From contig NZ_CP061378.1 in the NCBI RefSeq assembly GCF_015624485.1, positions 6,845,501 to 6,909,500 of the forward strand: a stretch of DNA of 64,000 nt. Reading direction: 5' to 3'. The notes beneath the pieces are model-generated. The model saw nothing but the letters and a program-made list of their open reading frames with translations. It made no database searches and was not told the DNA's origin. Position numbers and translations under genes: made by a program. This DNA is from Bradyrhizobium genosp. L (lineage in GTDB: Bacteria > Pseudomonadota > Alphaproteobacteria > Rhizobiales > Xanthobacteraceae). This document shows, one piece after another, positions 1 through 8,345 of this stretch; position 1 is the stretch's first letter; every line of letters begins with the position of its first letter.

Positions 1-1444
1 TCCCGGAATTGAGCTTGAAATCCTCGGCGACGCGGCCGTCGAAGAACAGGCCGAGCTCGGGCCGGTCAGGATCGGCAAAGGTCACGGCGTCGCCGATCTT
101 GTAAAAGCCTTCGTCGTCGAAGGCCTGCGCGGTGAGCTCGCCCGCCTTCCAGTAGCCCGGCGTGACATTCGGCCCGCGCACGCGCACCTCGAGCTTGTCG
201 CCGGACGGCACCAGCTTCAGCTCAGTACCGGGAATCGGCACGCCGATATTGCCGGAACGTTTGGCGAGGAAGTGGCAGTCGGTCGCAAGCGGCGAGGTCT
301 CGGTCGAGCCCCAGGCCGAGACCATCGGCAGCCGGCGGCCGACGGTCGCGAGCGACAATTCCTCCAGCGCGTCCCAGAGATTCTGCGGCAGCGCCGCGCC
401 TGCATAGAAGGCGAATTTGGTGCCGGCGAAGAATCTGCTGCGCAACGCCTCGTCGGTGCGCAGCGCCGCGATCAGCATGTCGAACCCGCGCGGCACGTTG
501 AAATAGACCGTCGGCACCACGCTGCGCAGGTTGGCGAGCGAGGTCGCAAACAGGCCGGGCGCCGGCTTGCCGCCGTCGATGTAGAGCGTGCCGCCGTTGC
601 GCAGCACCAGGTTGAAATTGTGGTTGGCGCCGAAGGTATGGCTCCAGGGCAGCCAGTCCAGGATGATGAGTGCGTCACCGGACTGCTCGAGGAAGCTCCA
701 GGTCTGCGCCTTGGCCTGCTGGCTCGAGGTCAGCATGCGCTGGGTGTTGATCACGGCCTTCGGCGTGCCAGTCGAGCCCGAGGTGAACAGGAATTTCGCG
801 ATCGTATCCGCCGTCACCGCGGCGAAGGCTGCTGCGACGGCGGGCGTCTCCGGCGTTGCTGCAACGGTCCGGAACGGCAGCGCGTCGGCATCGTCAGGAT
901 TGCCGCTGACGATGGTTGCCTGATGCAGCGCTTTGATCGCCGCGAGCGCCGCCGCGAACGGCTTTGTGCCGGCGACGTAGATCGCGCCGGGCTCAAGCAG
1001 GCTGATCATGCCCTTCAGCTTGTCGAAGTCTCGGGACATCAGCGAATAGGCCGGCGAGATCGCGGCCGAGGGCACCCCGACATGCTGGGCGGCGAGCGCA
1101 AACAGCGCGTGATCGATGCTGTTGTCGGAGAGGATCACGAGCGGCCGCTCGGCGTTGAGCCCCCGCGCCAGGATCCAGGACGCGGCCTGGCGGACGATGC
1201 CAAGCGCCTCACGATAGGTGACGGTGGTCCAGGGCGCCTCGGCACCGGCGCGCTCGCCGAGGAAGACGCGATCCGGCATCCGCCCGGCCCAATGCTCCAG
1301 CCAGTCGCCGACGCAGCGCGCGCTGGCGCGCAACGGCGTTGCGGACCGCAGCAGAATGCTGCCGTCCGAGCGGCGGTCGGCAACGATCGCGGGCGCAGCA
1401 AACAGCGCGAGCGGATCGTCGCCGCTGATCGCGGGCATCGTCAT
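1..1444 (-). CDS. fcs: Feruloyl-CoA synthase-like AMP-dependent acyl-CoA ligase (3' end missing)
   Basis: This is an adenylate-forming ligase that runs off the left edge, so its C-terminal part is absent; 481 codons are present. Seen: the phosphate-binding signature FTSGSTGTPKAV, a downstream SAWGSTETSP motif, and the hinge-approaching GYWKAGELTAQAFDDEGFYK...GDA segment with FDGR. The N-terminal order (QHVGVPSAAISPAYSL) resembles feruloyl/aryl-CoA synthases that activate hydroxycinnamates with ATP and CoA; the exact substrate is inferred. The start is ATG at 1444, preceded by GAGGAG 6 nt upstream; a second ATG at 1438 is possible. It is divergent from the allophanate hydrolase gene across 366 bp and has no visible functional link to it. 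Confidence 0.78.
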   Translation of the reverse strand, partial: MTMPAISGDDPLALFAAPAIVADRRSDGSILLRSATPLRASARCVGDWLEHWAGRMPDRVFLGERAGAEAPWTTVTYREALGIVRQAASWILARGLNAERPLVILSDNSIDHALFALAAQHVGVPSAAISPAYSLMSRDFDKLKGMISLLEPGAIYVAGTKPFAAALAAIKALHQATIVSGNPDDADALPFRTVAATPETPAVAAAFAAVTADTIAKFLFTSGSTGTPKAVINTQRMLTSSQQAKAQTWSFLEQSGDALIILDWLPWSHTFGANHNFNLVLRNGGTLYIDGGKPAPGLFATSLANLRSVVPTVYFNVPRGFDMLIAALRTDEALRSRFFAGTKFAFYAGAALPQNLWDALEELSLATVGRRLPMVSAWGSTETSPLATDCHFLAKRSGNIGVPIPGTELKLVPSGDKLEVRVRGPNVTPGYWKAGELTAQAFDDEGFYKIGDAVTFADPDRPELGLFFDGRVAEDFKLNSG

Positions 1445-1525
1445 GGTCTCCTCCTCGCCCATGTCTTGCAGGATCGCGTTGCAATCCCGGCCAGGCTCTT
1501 TGGTCTGACGTCGACGTATCCCAAT

Positions 1526-1541
1526 TTGTTGTCATCAACAA
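1526..1541. promoter_or_regulatory. Inverted repeat TTGTTG-N4-CAACAA
   Basis: Perfect 6-bp arms with a 4-bp spacer, lying 82 bp upstream of the fcs start. The size fits an operator for a dimeric repressor; the cognate regulator is unknown and none is encoded beside fcs on the visible side. Confidence 0.35.
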
Positions 1542-1717
1542 CAATCTTCCAATCGGCGTCTGACGCCGCGGCTCCGACGCCACCGTACTGGCAACACCTG
1601 ACTGGTCCTGCTCAAAAACAGGGCAGCCAGATCCGCAAGCCCTCGAAACGCGTTCTTCGCAATCACACCAAGGCCCTGAAAAAATGGAATAATCGTGCTG
1701 ACGGCGGACCTCGGGCA

Positions 1718-1729
1718 ATTGTACACAAT
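1718..1729. promoter_or_regulatory. Candidate GntR/FCD operator upstream of atzF
   Basis: ATTGTACACAAT has perfect 5-bp arms around a 2-bp centre and lies 82 bp before the atzF start codon. FadR-subfamily GntR proteins typically bind TTGT-type arms like these. A related site (ATTGCATACAAA) lies upstream of the ABC-transporter operon that ends with a GntR/FCD gene. Confidence 0.45.
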
Positions 1730-1810
1730 GGCACATTGCTTGCTTCGATCCACCTGCCATTCCTTCGCGCAAGGCCGTCGCCTTGCTGCTCAACAGACAG
1801 GGCCGATCAC

Positions 1811-3598
1811 GTGACCGAGACTGTCGCAGCCATCCTCGCCGCGCACCGCGCCGGCGCGATGACCCCGGTGCAAACCGTGGCGCGCAGCTATCAGCGCATC
1901 CGCGACCACAACGATCCCGCCATCTTCATCAGCCTGCGCGACGAGGCGGACGCGATCGCGGAAGCCAAACGGCTCACGGATCCGACGCTGCCGCTCTACG
2001 GCGTGCCGGTCGCCGTGAAGGACAATATCGATGTCGCGGGCCTGCCGACCACCGCCGCATGCCCGGCTTTTTCCTATATGCCGACGCAAGACTCCACGGC
2101 GGTCGCGAAGCTGCGCGCGGCCGGCGCCATCGTCATCGGCAAGACCAATCTCGACCAGTTCGCCACCGGCCTGGTCGGCGTGCGCTCGCCCTACGGCATT
2201 CCCAAAAATCCGGTGCGCGACGACCTCGTGCCGGGCGGATCGAGCTCGGGTTCGGCGGTTGCGGTCTCGGCCGGCCTGGTGCCGTTGGCGCTCGGCACCG
2301 ACACCGCGGGCAGCGGCCGGGTGCCGGCGATGCTCAACAACATCGTCGGCCTCAAGCCGAGCCTCGGGCTGATCTCGACCGCAGGGCTGGTGCCGGCGTG
2401 CCGCACGCTCGATTGCATCTCGGTTTTCTCGCTCACCGTCGACGACGCGATCACAGCGCTCGGTGTAATGGCAGGGCCCGACAATGCCGACCCGTTCTCG
2501 CGCGACCGGCCGCTGGCGCCGATCGCGGCGTTTCCGGCGAAGCTCAAGCTCGGCATTCCCAAGAACGGCCAGTTGATCTTCTTCGGCGATCGCGAGTCGG
2601 AGAAGGCCTACGACGAGGCGTGCAGGCGCTGGCAGGCGCTCGGCGCAACTCTGGTCGAATTCGACCTCGAGCCGTTCTACGAGACCGCGCGGCTGCTCTA
2701 TGAGGGCCCGTGGGTCGCCGAGCGCTACCTGGTGATCCGCGACCTGCTGGCCTCGTCGCCTGACGCGATCCATCCGGTGACGCGCGAGATCACCATTCCC
2801 GGATCGCGGCTGTCGGCCGCGGATACGTTTGCTGCCCTCTACCGCTTGCAGGCGCTGCGCCGGGTCGCGGAACGCACCTTCGGCGATCTCGATGCGATCG
2901 TGCTGCCGACGGCGCCGACGGTCTATTCCGCCGCGCAGGTGCTGGCCAACCCGATCGAGCTCAATTCGCGGCTCGGCACCTACACCAATTTCGTCAACCT
3001 GCTCGATCTCTGCGGCCTGGCGCTGCCGGCGGCGATGCGCCCCGACGGCGCGCCATTCGGCATCACGCTACTCGCGCCGGCCGGGCGCGATGCCGAGCTT
3101 GCCAGCATCGGCCGCGTATTCCACGCCGACACCGGCCTTGCTATCGGCGCGAAGGCCCTGCCGCAGCCGCCGCTGGCCGCCGTGCCTACGCAGGCCGGCG
3201 CCGGCGAGATCACGATCGCGGTGGTCGGCGCGCACCTCTCTGGCATGGCGCTGAACGGCGAATTGACCGCGCTGAACGCGCGCCTGCTCGAAGCGACCGT
3301 CACCGCGCCGGACTACAAGCTCTACGCCCTCGACACCACGCCGCCAAAGCCCGGCATGCTGCGCATCGAGGCCGGCGCCGGCGCGTCGATCAAGCTCGAG
3401 CTCTGGGCGATGTCACCGGCCGCATTCGGCAGCTTCGTCGCCGCGATCCCGCCGCCGCTATCGATCGGAACGATCCGGCTAGCGGATGGGCGGGAAGCGA
3501 AGGGTTTCATCGTCGAGCCCGCCGCCATCAACGGCGCGAAGGATATTTCGGCCTATGGCGGCTGGCGGGCCTTCATGGCAGAGCGAGCGAAGGCGTAG
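1811..3598 (+). CDS. atzF: Allophanate hydrolase (amidase-signature family)
   Basis: Hydrolyses allophanate (urea-1-carboxylate), yielding ammonia and CO2; the last step of biuret, cyanurate or urea-carboxylase routes, in the cytoplasm. The amidase signature domain shows the full Lys-Ser-Ser triad: K70 in YGVPVAVKDNID, S144 in PGGSSSGSAV and S168 in GTDTAGSGR. Residues from about 460 to 595 form the extra C-terminal domain that separates allophanate hydrolases from other amidases. The start is GTG 1811; a longer frame to 272 exists but is antisense to fcs and not credible. The stop codon TAG is also the first bases of a palindromic repeat. Length 595 aa is normal. The nearby atzG-atzE-atzH genes support the assignment. 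Confidence 0.9.
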   Translation: MTETVAAILAAHRAGAMTPVQTVARSYQRIRDHNDPAIFISLRDEADAIAEAKRLTDPTLPLYGVPVAVKDNIDVAGLPTTAACPAFSYMPTQDSTAVAKLRAAGAIVIGKTNLDQFATGLVGVRSPYGIPKNPVRDDLVPGGSSSGSAVAVSAGLVPLALGTDTAGSGRVPAMLNNIVGLKPSLGLISTAGLVPACRTLDCISVFSLTVDDAITALGVMAGPDNADPFSRDRPLAPIAAFPAKLKLGIPKNGQLIFFGDRESEKAYDEACRRWQALGATLVEFDLEPFYETARLLYEGPWVAERYLVIRDLLASSPDAIHPVTREITIPGSRLSAADTFAALYRLQALRRVAERTFGDLDAIVLPTAPTVYSAAQVLANPIELNSRLGTYTNFVNLLDLCGLALPAAMRPDGAPFGITLLAPAGRDAELASIGRVFHADTGLAIGAKALPQPPLAAVPTQAGAGEITIAVVGAHLSGMALNGELTALNARLLEATVTAPDYKLYALDTTPPKPGMLRIEAGAGASIKLELWAMSPAAFGSFVAAIPPPLSIGTIRLADGREAKGFIVEPAAINGAKDISAYGGWRAFMAERAKA

Positions 3599-3681
3599 GG
3601 TGGGCAAAGCGGAGCGTGCCCACCATCACGAGCGGAATACTGATGGTGGGCACGGCGCTCTGCGCCTTTGCCCACCCTACG
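3595..3681. repeat. Palindromic repeat, GTAGGGTGGGCAAAGC family
   Basis: Inverted repeat with GTAGGGTGGGCAAAGC at one end and GCCTTTGCCCACCCTAC at the other, with internal GTGCCCACCATCA / TGATGGTGGGCAC arms. The left end supplies the TAG stop of atzF. Related copies lie at 32751, 41568, 49391, 52115 and 52234. Confidence 0.85.
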
Positions 3682-3708
3682 GCTAGCCGGCGCACCGGAA
3701 CGACGAGG

Positions 3709-4446
3709 CTACACCGACACCGCGTAAATCTCATACTCGCCACGCACCAGCTCGATATGGGCACGCATCGCGGCCGCGGCGCCGGCGCGGTCGCCGCGCA
3801 GGATGGCGACGACGACGCGGTCGTGCTCGGCGTGGGATTTTGCGAGGCGGCCGAGATTGCGGAACTGAGCGCGGCGGAACGGCTGCACGCGGACGCGGGT
3901 GGCGAGCGTCATTTCGGCGATGTAGGCGTTCTGCGATCCCGCATAGATCGCGTTGTGGAAGCGCTCGTTGACGGCGTGGAACCGGTCCGGATTGCCGGTG
4001 TAGCTCAGCACCCGCAATTCCTCGTGGATCGCTTCCAGCGCGTGGCGCTCCGCCGGCGTCATCCGTTCCGCGGCAAGGCCGGCGCACATCGCTTCCAGCT
4101 CGGCCATCGCCTCGAACATGCCGGTCAGACGATCCAGCGACGGCCGCGCCACCACCGCGCCGCGATGCGCGCGGGCATCGACCAGGCCGCTCGCGGCGAG
4201 CTGCCGCAGCGCCTCGCGCACCGGGGTGCGCGAGACGTTGAAGCGGCGCGCGATGTCGGTCTCGTCGAGCGCTGCGCCCGGCGCCAGCGTGCCGCGCACG
4301 ATCTCGTCGGCAAGCTGCAGCCGCAGCTCCTCGGCGCGGGTGACCTTGTCGGCCAGCTGTGACGGACGATCGACACGCGGCACAAGCGCGTCCTGCTCCG
4401 CGCCTTGCAGCGGTGGTGCTCGCGTCGGAAGATCGTCCAGGCTCAT
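3709..4446 (-). CDS. GntR-family transcriptional regulator, FCD subfamily
   Basis: 245 aa. The N-terminal winged helix-turn-helix (about residues 38-105) has the GntR pattern LADEIVRGTLAPGAALDE followed by VSRTPVREALRQLAASGL. The C-terminal all-helical FCD domain carries the metal or effector ligand pattern with NERFHNAIY and SHAEHDRVVVAI. FCD regulators are usually repressors released by a small carboxylated metabolite. It is the last gene of the minus-strand transporter-atzGEH operon, 47 bp after atzH, with a hairpin between them, so it is probably the local regulator. Candidate operators are at 1718 and 12345. The start ATG 4446 is preceded by AAGGTGAG. Confidence 0.88.
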   Translation of the reverse strand: MSLDDLPTRAPPLQGAEQDALVPRVDRPSQLADKVTRAEELRLQLADEIVRGTLAPGAALDETDIARRFNVSRTPVREALRQLAASGLVDARAHRGAVVARPSLDRLTGMFEAMAELEAMCAGLAAERMTPAERHALEAIHEELRVLSYTGNPDRFHAVNERFHNAIYAGSQNAYIAEMTLATRVRVQPFRRAQFRNLGRLAKSHAEHDRVVVAILRGDRAGAAAAMRAHIELVRGEYEIYAVSV

Positions 4447-4466
4447 GCCTCACTCACCTTATATCT

Positions 4467-4501
4467 GAGCATGATCTTTGCGGAAGATCGGGATCATGCT
4501 C
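4467..4501. repeat. GAGCATGATC...GATCATGCTC hairpin
   Basis: Inverted repeat with 10-bp outer arms. It overlaps the stop codon of atzH and precedes gntR, so it may attenuate transcription or protect the mRNA end. It resembles the GAGCATGATC...-type intergenic repeat of bradyrhizobia; a related, degenerate GAGCACGATCCGGAAA segment lies near 29043. Confidence 0.6.
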
Positions 4502-4883
4502 GTGGTTCGTCGATGATGCTGACATGGGCCGCGACGATTCTCCAGCCCTCGGGGCAGCGGAACCAGGTCTGCATCTGGCGGCCCACCTTGCCCGGAGTTG
4601 ACTCCCGATAGAACAAGGTCGAGGCGATCGCAGTGTCGCGGCCATAGGTCGTGATCACGGTGCGGTCGAGCTTGCGCGTCAGCCCGACCGGCGAGCGCCC
4701 GGCGCGGAAAGCCATGATCTCCGAGTAGCCATAAAGATTCTCGGCGATGCCATAGCGCAGCGTGCGGCTGTCGTTGCGGAACAGTTCGTCGAGCAAAGCG
4801 ACGTCGTTCGTCACGAGCGCCTGTTCGTAGCGCTCGAACTGGGCGGTGACCTCGGCGACCACGTCGGGAAGATCGATGTCCAT
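4494..4883 (-). CDS. atzH: AtzH/HpxZ-like protein (DUF3225, NTF2-like fold)
   Basis: 129-aa cytoplasmic protein matching the AtzH/HpxZ family of small cone-shaped (NTF2/SnoaL-like) proteins. Motifs such as [37 protein letters not shown] and [23 protein letters not shown] are characteristic. Members accompany AtzG-AtzE in cyanurate degradation and HpxX-HpxY in oxalurate catabolism; the biochemical role is not something the sequence settles. ATG 4883 follows the atzE stop with one base between them (TGACATG), implying translational coupling. The stop lies inside a hairpin. It could equally be called hpxZ; nearby atzF favours the atz naming. Confidence 0.85.
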   Translation of the reverse strand: MDIDLPDVVAEVTAQFERYEQALVTNDVALLDELFRNDSRTLRYGIAENLYGYSEIMAFRAGRSPVGLTRKLDRTVITTYGRDTAIASTLFYRESTPGKVGRQMQTWFRCPEGWRIVAAHVSIIDEPRA

Positions 4884-4884
4884 G

Positions 4885-6282
4885 TCAGATTCCTCTCGGC
4901 GCGGGAGCTACGGCAACGCCCATCTGTTCCAGCGCGTAAGCCACACGCAGCGCTATATCCTCGCGCCAAGGCGCGGCGATCAGCTGCACGCCAATCGGCA
5001 TCGGCTCGAGCGGCACCGGCACCGCGACCACGGGCAAGCCGATGAAGGAGATCGGCTGGGTGTGGATGCCGATGTTGGCGCGCACCGGCAGCTCCACGCC
5101 ATCGAGCGTGAAATTGACCTGGCCGAGTTTCGGCGCCGTGCACGGCGTCGCCGGCGCAAGGATCACGTCGACCGATTTGAACAGTTCCAGCACCTTGGCG
5201 CGATACCAGCGGCGGAATTTCTGCGCCTTGTCGACATGGACCGCCGGGATCATCGCGCCGGCGATCAAGCGGTCGCGCACCGCAGGATCGAAATCGTTGG
5301 GACGCTTGCGCAGGCGATCGAGATGCAGCGAGGCGCCCTCGGTCGTGGTGATGATGTAGGCCGCGGCACGGGCACGCGCGGCTTCGGGGAGCTCGACGAT
5401 CTGCGTCGCACCCAGCGCTTTCGCCACGCGCGCGACGGCCTCGGTCGCTTCCGGGAAGACGTTCTTCTGGAAATAGCCGCCGGCGATCGCGATCCGCAAA
5501 CCGCCGATATCATGGGGCAGCAAAGGCAACGTCGGCTCGAAGGAGCGCGCGGCACAGCCGGCATCATCGGCATCTGGCCCCTGCATCGCGTCGTAGGCGA
5601 GCGAGAGGTCTTTCACATTGCGCGCGAACGGGCCGAGATGATCGAGGCTCGCGACGAACGGAAAGGAGCGCGCGCGCGACAGCCTTCCGTAAGTCGGCTT
5701 CAGGCCAAAAATGCCGCAGAACGACGACGGCACGCGGATCGAGCCGTTGGTGTCGGAGCCGAGCGCGATCGGCACCAGCGCGCCGCCGACCGCGCTGCCC
5801 GAGCCGCCCGAGGAGCCGCCGGTCATCCGCGTGGGATCATGCGGGTTACGCGACGGGCCGTCGTGCACGTTCTCGCCGGTGAAGTCGTAAGCGTATTCGC
5901 CCATGTTGAGCGCACCGACCAGCACGGCGCCGGCCGCCTCAAGCCGCTCGATCAGCGTGGCGTCGCGCGGTGACGGCGGCAGGTCGCGGTTGATCTTCGA
6001 GCCCGCGCGCGTCGCGAGCCCCTGCACGTCGAACAGGTTCTTCACCGCGAAGGGAACACCGGCGAGCGGACCGACCGGTTTGCCGGCGGCAATCGCGGCG
6101 TCGACCGCCTTGGCGTTGGCACGGGCGCGGTCGGCGGTGACGTCGGTGAAGGAGTTGAGGACCTTGTCGTGCGCAGCGATACGCGCAAGCGCGGCTTCGG
6201 TCGCCGCAACGGCGGTCATCTTGCGACTTGAGACGGCTTGCGCGATTTCGGCGGCCGACATCAATGGGGATTGCTCGGACAT
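4885..6282 (-). CDS. atzE: AtzE-type amidase (1-carboxybiuret hydrolase-like catalytic subunit)
   Basis: 465-aa amidase-signature enzyme with the complete catalytic triad: K81 ([12 protein letters not shown]), S157 ([14 protein letters not shown]) and S181 ([16 protein letters not shown]). Sequence style is that of AtzE/HpxY, relatives of GatA that work with a small GatC-like partner rather than with GatB. In Pseudomonas sp. ADP AtzE deaminates 1-carboxybiuret in complex with AtzG. Here atzG precedes it by 5 bp and atzH follows by 1 bp, so the GEH unit is intact. The substrate (carboxybiuret, oxalurate-type or another ureide) is inferred from family and from the nearby atzF. Confidence 0.87.
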   Translation of the reverse strand: MSEQSPLMSAAEIAQAVSSRKMTAVAATEAALARIAAHDKVLNSFTDVTADRARANAKAVDAAIAAGKPVGPLAGVPFAVKNLFDVQGLATRAGSKINRDLPPSPRDATLIERLEAAGAVLVGALNMGEYAYDFTGENVHDGPSRNPHDPTRMTGGSSGGSGSAVGGALVPIALGSDTNGSIRVPSSFCGIFGLKPTYGRLSRARSFPFVASLDHLGPFARNVKDLSLAYDAMQGPDADDAGCAARSFEPTLPLLPHDIGGLRIAIAGGYFQKNVFPEATEAVARVAKALGATQIVELPEAARARAAAYIITTTEGASLHLDRLRKRPNDFDPAVRDRLIAGAMIPAVHVDKAQKFRRWYRAKVLELFKSVDVILAPATPCTAPKLGQVNFTLDGVELPVRANIGIHTQPISFIGLPVVAVPVPLEPMPIGVQLIAAPWREDIALRVAYALEQMGVAVAPAPRGI

Positions 6283-6287
6283 GGCAA

Positions 6288-6467
6288 TCAGGCCGAATAG
6301 ATCGCCGCCGACTCGGTCTCGTCGGGCAGCGGGAATTCATCGACCAAGCGGGCCAGCCGCAGCGAGACGTCGAGATTGGCGCGCACCGCGGGACGCCAGG
6401 CGTCCTCCAGCGGCAACGCCATCGCGTGGGCGACGGCGTCGATATAGTCGTCGAGTGGATCGGCCAT
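6288..6467 (-). CDS. atzG: AtzG-like small subunit (GatC-like, DUF4089)
   Basis: A 59-aa protein (MADPLDDYIDAVAHAMALPL...ending AAIYSA) with the AtzG/HpxX pattern: a helix with hydrophobic heptads, then RPAVRANLDVSLRLARLV and an acidic PLPDETE tail. AtzG wraps around AtzE as GatC does around GatA and stabilises it. The start ATG 6467 has GGGAG 4 nt upstream. It lies 20 bp after the ATPase gene and 5 bp before atzE, so transport and hydrolysis genes are one transcription unit. The gene is easily missed because of its size. Confidence 0.85.
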   Translation of the reverse strand: MADPLDDYIDAVAHAMALPLEDAWRPAVRANLDVSLRLARLVDEFPLPDETESAAIYSA

Positions 6468-6487
6468 TTCGCTCCCGTTCGATTTTC

Positions 6488-8263
6488 TCAGTGCGTCGGC
6501 AACGGCGGATGCGGGATCGCCGTCAGCAGCTCCCTTGTATAGGCATCCTGCGGATTGCCCAAGACCTGTTGGGACGTCCCCTGCTCCACGATGCGCCCTG
6601 AGCGCATCACGATGACGCGGTCGCATAGCAGGCGCACCACGTTGAGATCGTGCGACACGAACAGGTAGCTCATGCCCATCGACTGCTTGAGGTCCTGCAG
6701 CAGGTTGAGCACCACGGCCTGCACCGAGACGTCGAGGGCTGCGGTCGGCTCGTCGAGGATGACGAGTTTTGGATGCAGCGCGATCGCGCGCGCAATGCCG
6801 ACGCGAGCCTTCTGGCCACCGGAGAGCTGGTGCGGGAAGCGATCCAGGAGATTGACCGGCAGGCCGACCAGGCGCGCGAGCTCCTCGCAACGGGCGCGGA
6901 GAGCGTCGCGGCCCCTGATGTCGCCGAGCTGCAGGATCGGGTCGATGATCGCGCGCGCCGCAGTGAAGCGCGGATTGAGGCTGTCGGTCGGATCCTGGAA
7001 TACCATCTGGATCCGGCTGCGCCGCGGCAGCCGCGCGAAGGATTGCGGCATGATGCCGCCGATGTCCTCGCCATCGAACAGGATACGGCCGGAGGTCTGG
7101 TCCAAGAGCCGCATCACCATCATCGACGTGGTCGACTTGCCGCAGCCGGATTCGCCGACCAGGCCGACGCTCTCGCCATGGCCGACATGGAAGCTGATGC
7201 CGTCGACCGCGCGGAAGACTTCCTCCTCGACCGGCGGCTTGCGGCCGAACAGTTTTGCGAGCACCGAGCTTGCGCCCTGGCGGGGATATTCCTTGACGAG
7301 CTTTTCGACGGAGAGGAGCGGTTGCCTGGTCTCGTCACTCCCGGGCTTGCCCCGGGGGTCCATCGACGAAGAAGCATCTTGCGAAGCCGGATGGATGGCC
7401 GGGTCAAGCCCGGGCATGACGGAGTTGGGCTTCACTTCCTCCTCCGGCAATAGATCGCGCAGCGACACGCCGAGCCGCGGCGTCGCGCGCATCAGCTTCT
7501 TGGTGTAGGCGTGCTGGGGCGCGGCGAAGATGTCGGCCGATTTCGCGGTCTCGACCACGCGGCCCTTCTCCATCACCACGACACGGTCGCAATAGGCCGC
7601 GGCGAGGCCGAGATCGTGGGTGATCAGGATGGTCGACATCGCGCGACGCTTGGTCAGCTCGACGATCAAATCCATCACCGCCTTCTGCGTCGTGACGTCG
7701 AGACCGGTGGTCGGCTCGTCCGCGATCAGGAGCTGCGGATTGCAGGCCAGCGCCAGCGCGATCACGACGCGTTGGCACATGCCGCCGGACAGTTCGAACG
7801 GATAGGCGTGATAACGCTCGCGCGGGCGGGCGATCTTGACCTGCTCCAGCGCCTCGATCGCCTTCTCGCCGCGGTCGTCAACCTGCGCCTGCTGCACGTG
7901 CTGGCGCAGCACGTCCTCGATCTGGTCGCCGACCTTGCGGATCGGATTGAGCGCGGCGCGCGGGTTCTGGAAGATCATCGAGACCTCGCGGCCGCGCAGG
8001 TCGCGCATCTGGCTCTCGGTGGCCGCCTTGACGTCGATGCCGGAGAACATCACCGAGCCCTCGGCGATCCTGCCGGCACGGTCGAGGATGCGCATCACCG
8101 CATACGACGTCACCGACTTGCCGGAGCCGGACTCGCCGACGATGCCGACGGTCTCGCCCTTGCCGACGGCGATGTTGACGTGCTGCACGGCCTTCACGAT
8201 GCCGCGGCGGGTAGAGAATTCGACCGTGAGGTCCTGGACGTCGAGCAGCGGCTGAGGGCTCAT
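6488..8263 (-). CDS. Fused two-domain ABC transporter ATPase (DppD-DppF type)
   Basis: 591-aa protein containing both ATPases of a peptide/nickel-type ABC importer. Domain 1: Walker A GESGSGKS (43-50), signature LSGGM (about 158), Walker B LLIADEP (about 178). Domain 2: Walker A GESGCGKS (370-377), signature LSGGQKAR, Walker B LVILDEP. Each domain is followed by the oligopeptide-type C-terminal extension (QHAYTKKL, QDAYTREL). It energises the permeases encoded just upstream. Start ATG 8263 has AGGAGG 6 nt upstream. Oddity: the linker at residues 282-310 is a translated copy of an intergenic palindromic repeat (SVMPGLDPAIHPASQ...DPRGKPGSDE). Confidence 0.92.
   Translation of the reverse strand: MSPQPLLDVQDLTVEFSTRRGIVKAVQHVNIAVGKGETVGIVGESGSGKSVTSYAVMRILDRAGRIAEGSVMFSGIDVKAATESQMRDLRGREVSMIFQNPRAALNPIRKVGDQIEDVLRQHVQQAQVDDRGEKAIEALEQVKIARPRERYHAYPFELSGGMCQRVVIALALACNPQLLIADEPTTGLDVTTQKAVMDLIVELTKRRAMSTILITHDLGLAAAYCDRVVVMEKGRVVETAKSADIFAAPQHAYTKKLMRATPRLGVSLRDLLPEEEVKPNSVMPGLDPAIHPASQDASSSMDPRGKPGSDETRQPLLSVEKLVKEYPRQGASSVLAKLFGRKPPVEEEVFRAVDGISFHVGHGESVGLVGESGCGKSTTSMMVMRLLDQTSGRILFDGEDIGGIMPQSFARLPRRSRIQMVFQDPTDSLNPRFTAARAIIDPILQLGDIRGRDALRARCEELARLVGLPVNLLDRFPHQLSGGQKARVGIARAIALHPKLVILDEPTAALDVSVQAVVLNLLQDLKQSMGMSYLFVSHDLNVVRLLCDRVIVMRSGRIVEQGTSQQVLGNPQDAYTRELLTAIPHPPLPTH
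7334..7420. repeat. Palindromic repeat inside a CDS, GTCATGCCCGGGCTTGAC family
   Basis: GTCACTCCCGGGCTTGCCCC at the left and GGCCGGGTCAAGCCCGGGCA then TGAC at the right form the same inverted repeat as the intergenic copies at 24861 and 26385. Here it is in frame within the linker of the fused ABC ATPase gene and adds about 29 codons. Confidence 0.88.
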
Positions 8264-8345
8264 TGGTGCCTCCTATCCAAAAAGCCGCAAAACAACCCCA
8301 TGCAAAGGTGCGGAGAGGTAGCGAGGCACCGCGCCGAGACAGCCA

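Larger units (their letters stand above)
1445..1810. other. Divergent promoter region fcs / atzF
   Basis: This 366-bp gap is clearly poorer in G+C than the flanking genes and holds no convincing gene. It contains two short inverted repeats described separately, TTGTTG-N4-CAACAA at 1526 and ATTGT-N2-ACAAT at 1718, and it must carry the promoters of both diverging genes. A long frame open on the plus strand crosses it but lacks coding character. Confidence 0.6.

Noticed and set aside
272..1810. Plus-strand frame open from 272 that would extend atzF by 513 codons
   Set aside because: It is antisense to the acyl-CoA ligase gene, arginine-rich and repetitive, and the conserved allophanate hydrolase N-terminus begins at GTG 1811.
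3595..3681. CRISPR-like interpretation of the palindromic repeats
   Set aside because: The units are dispersed singly, differ in sequence between families and show no regular repeat-spacer array.
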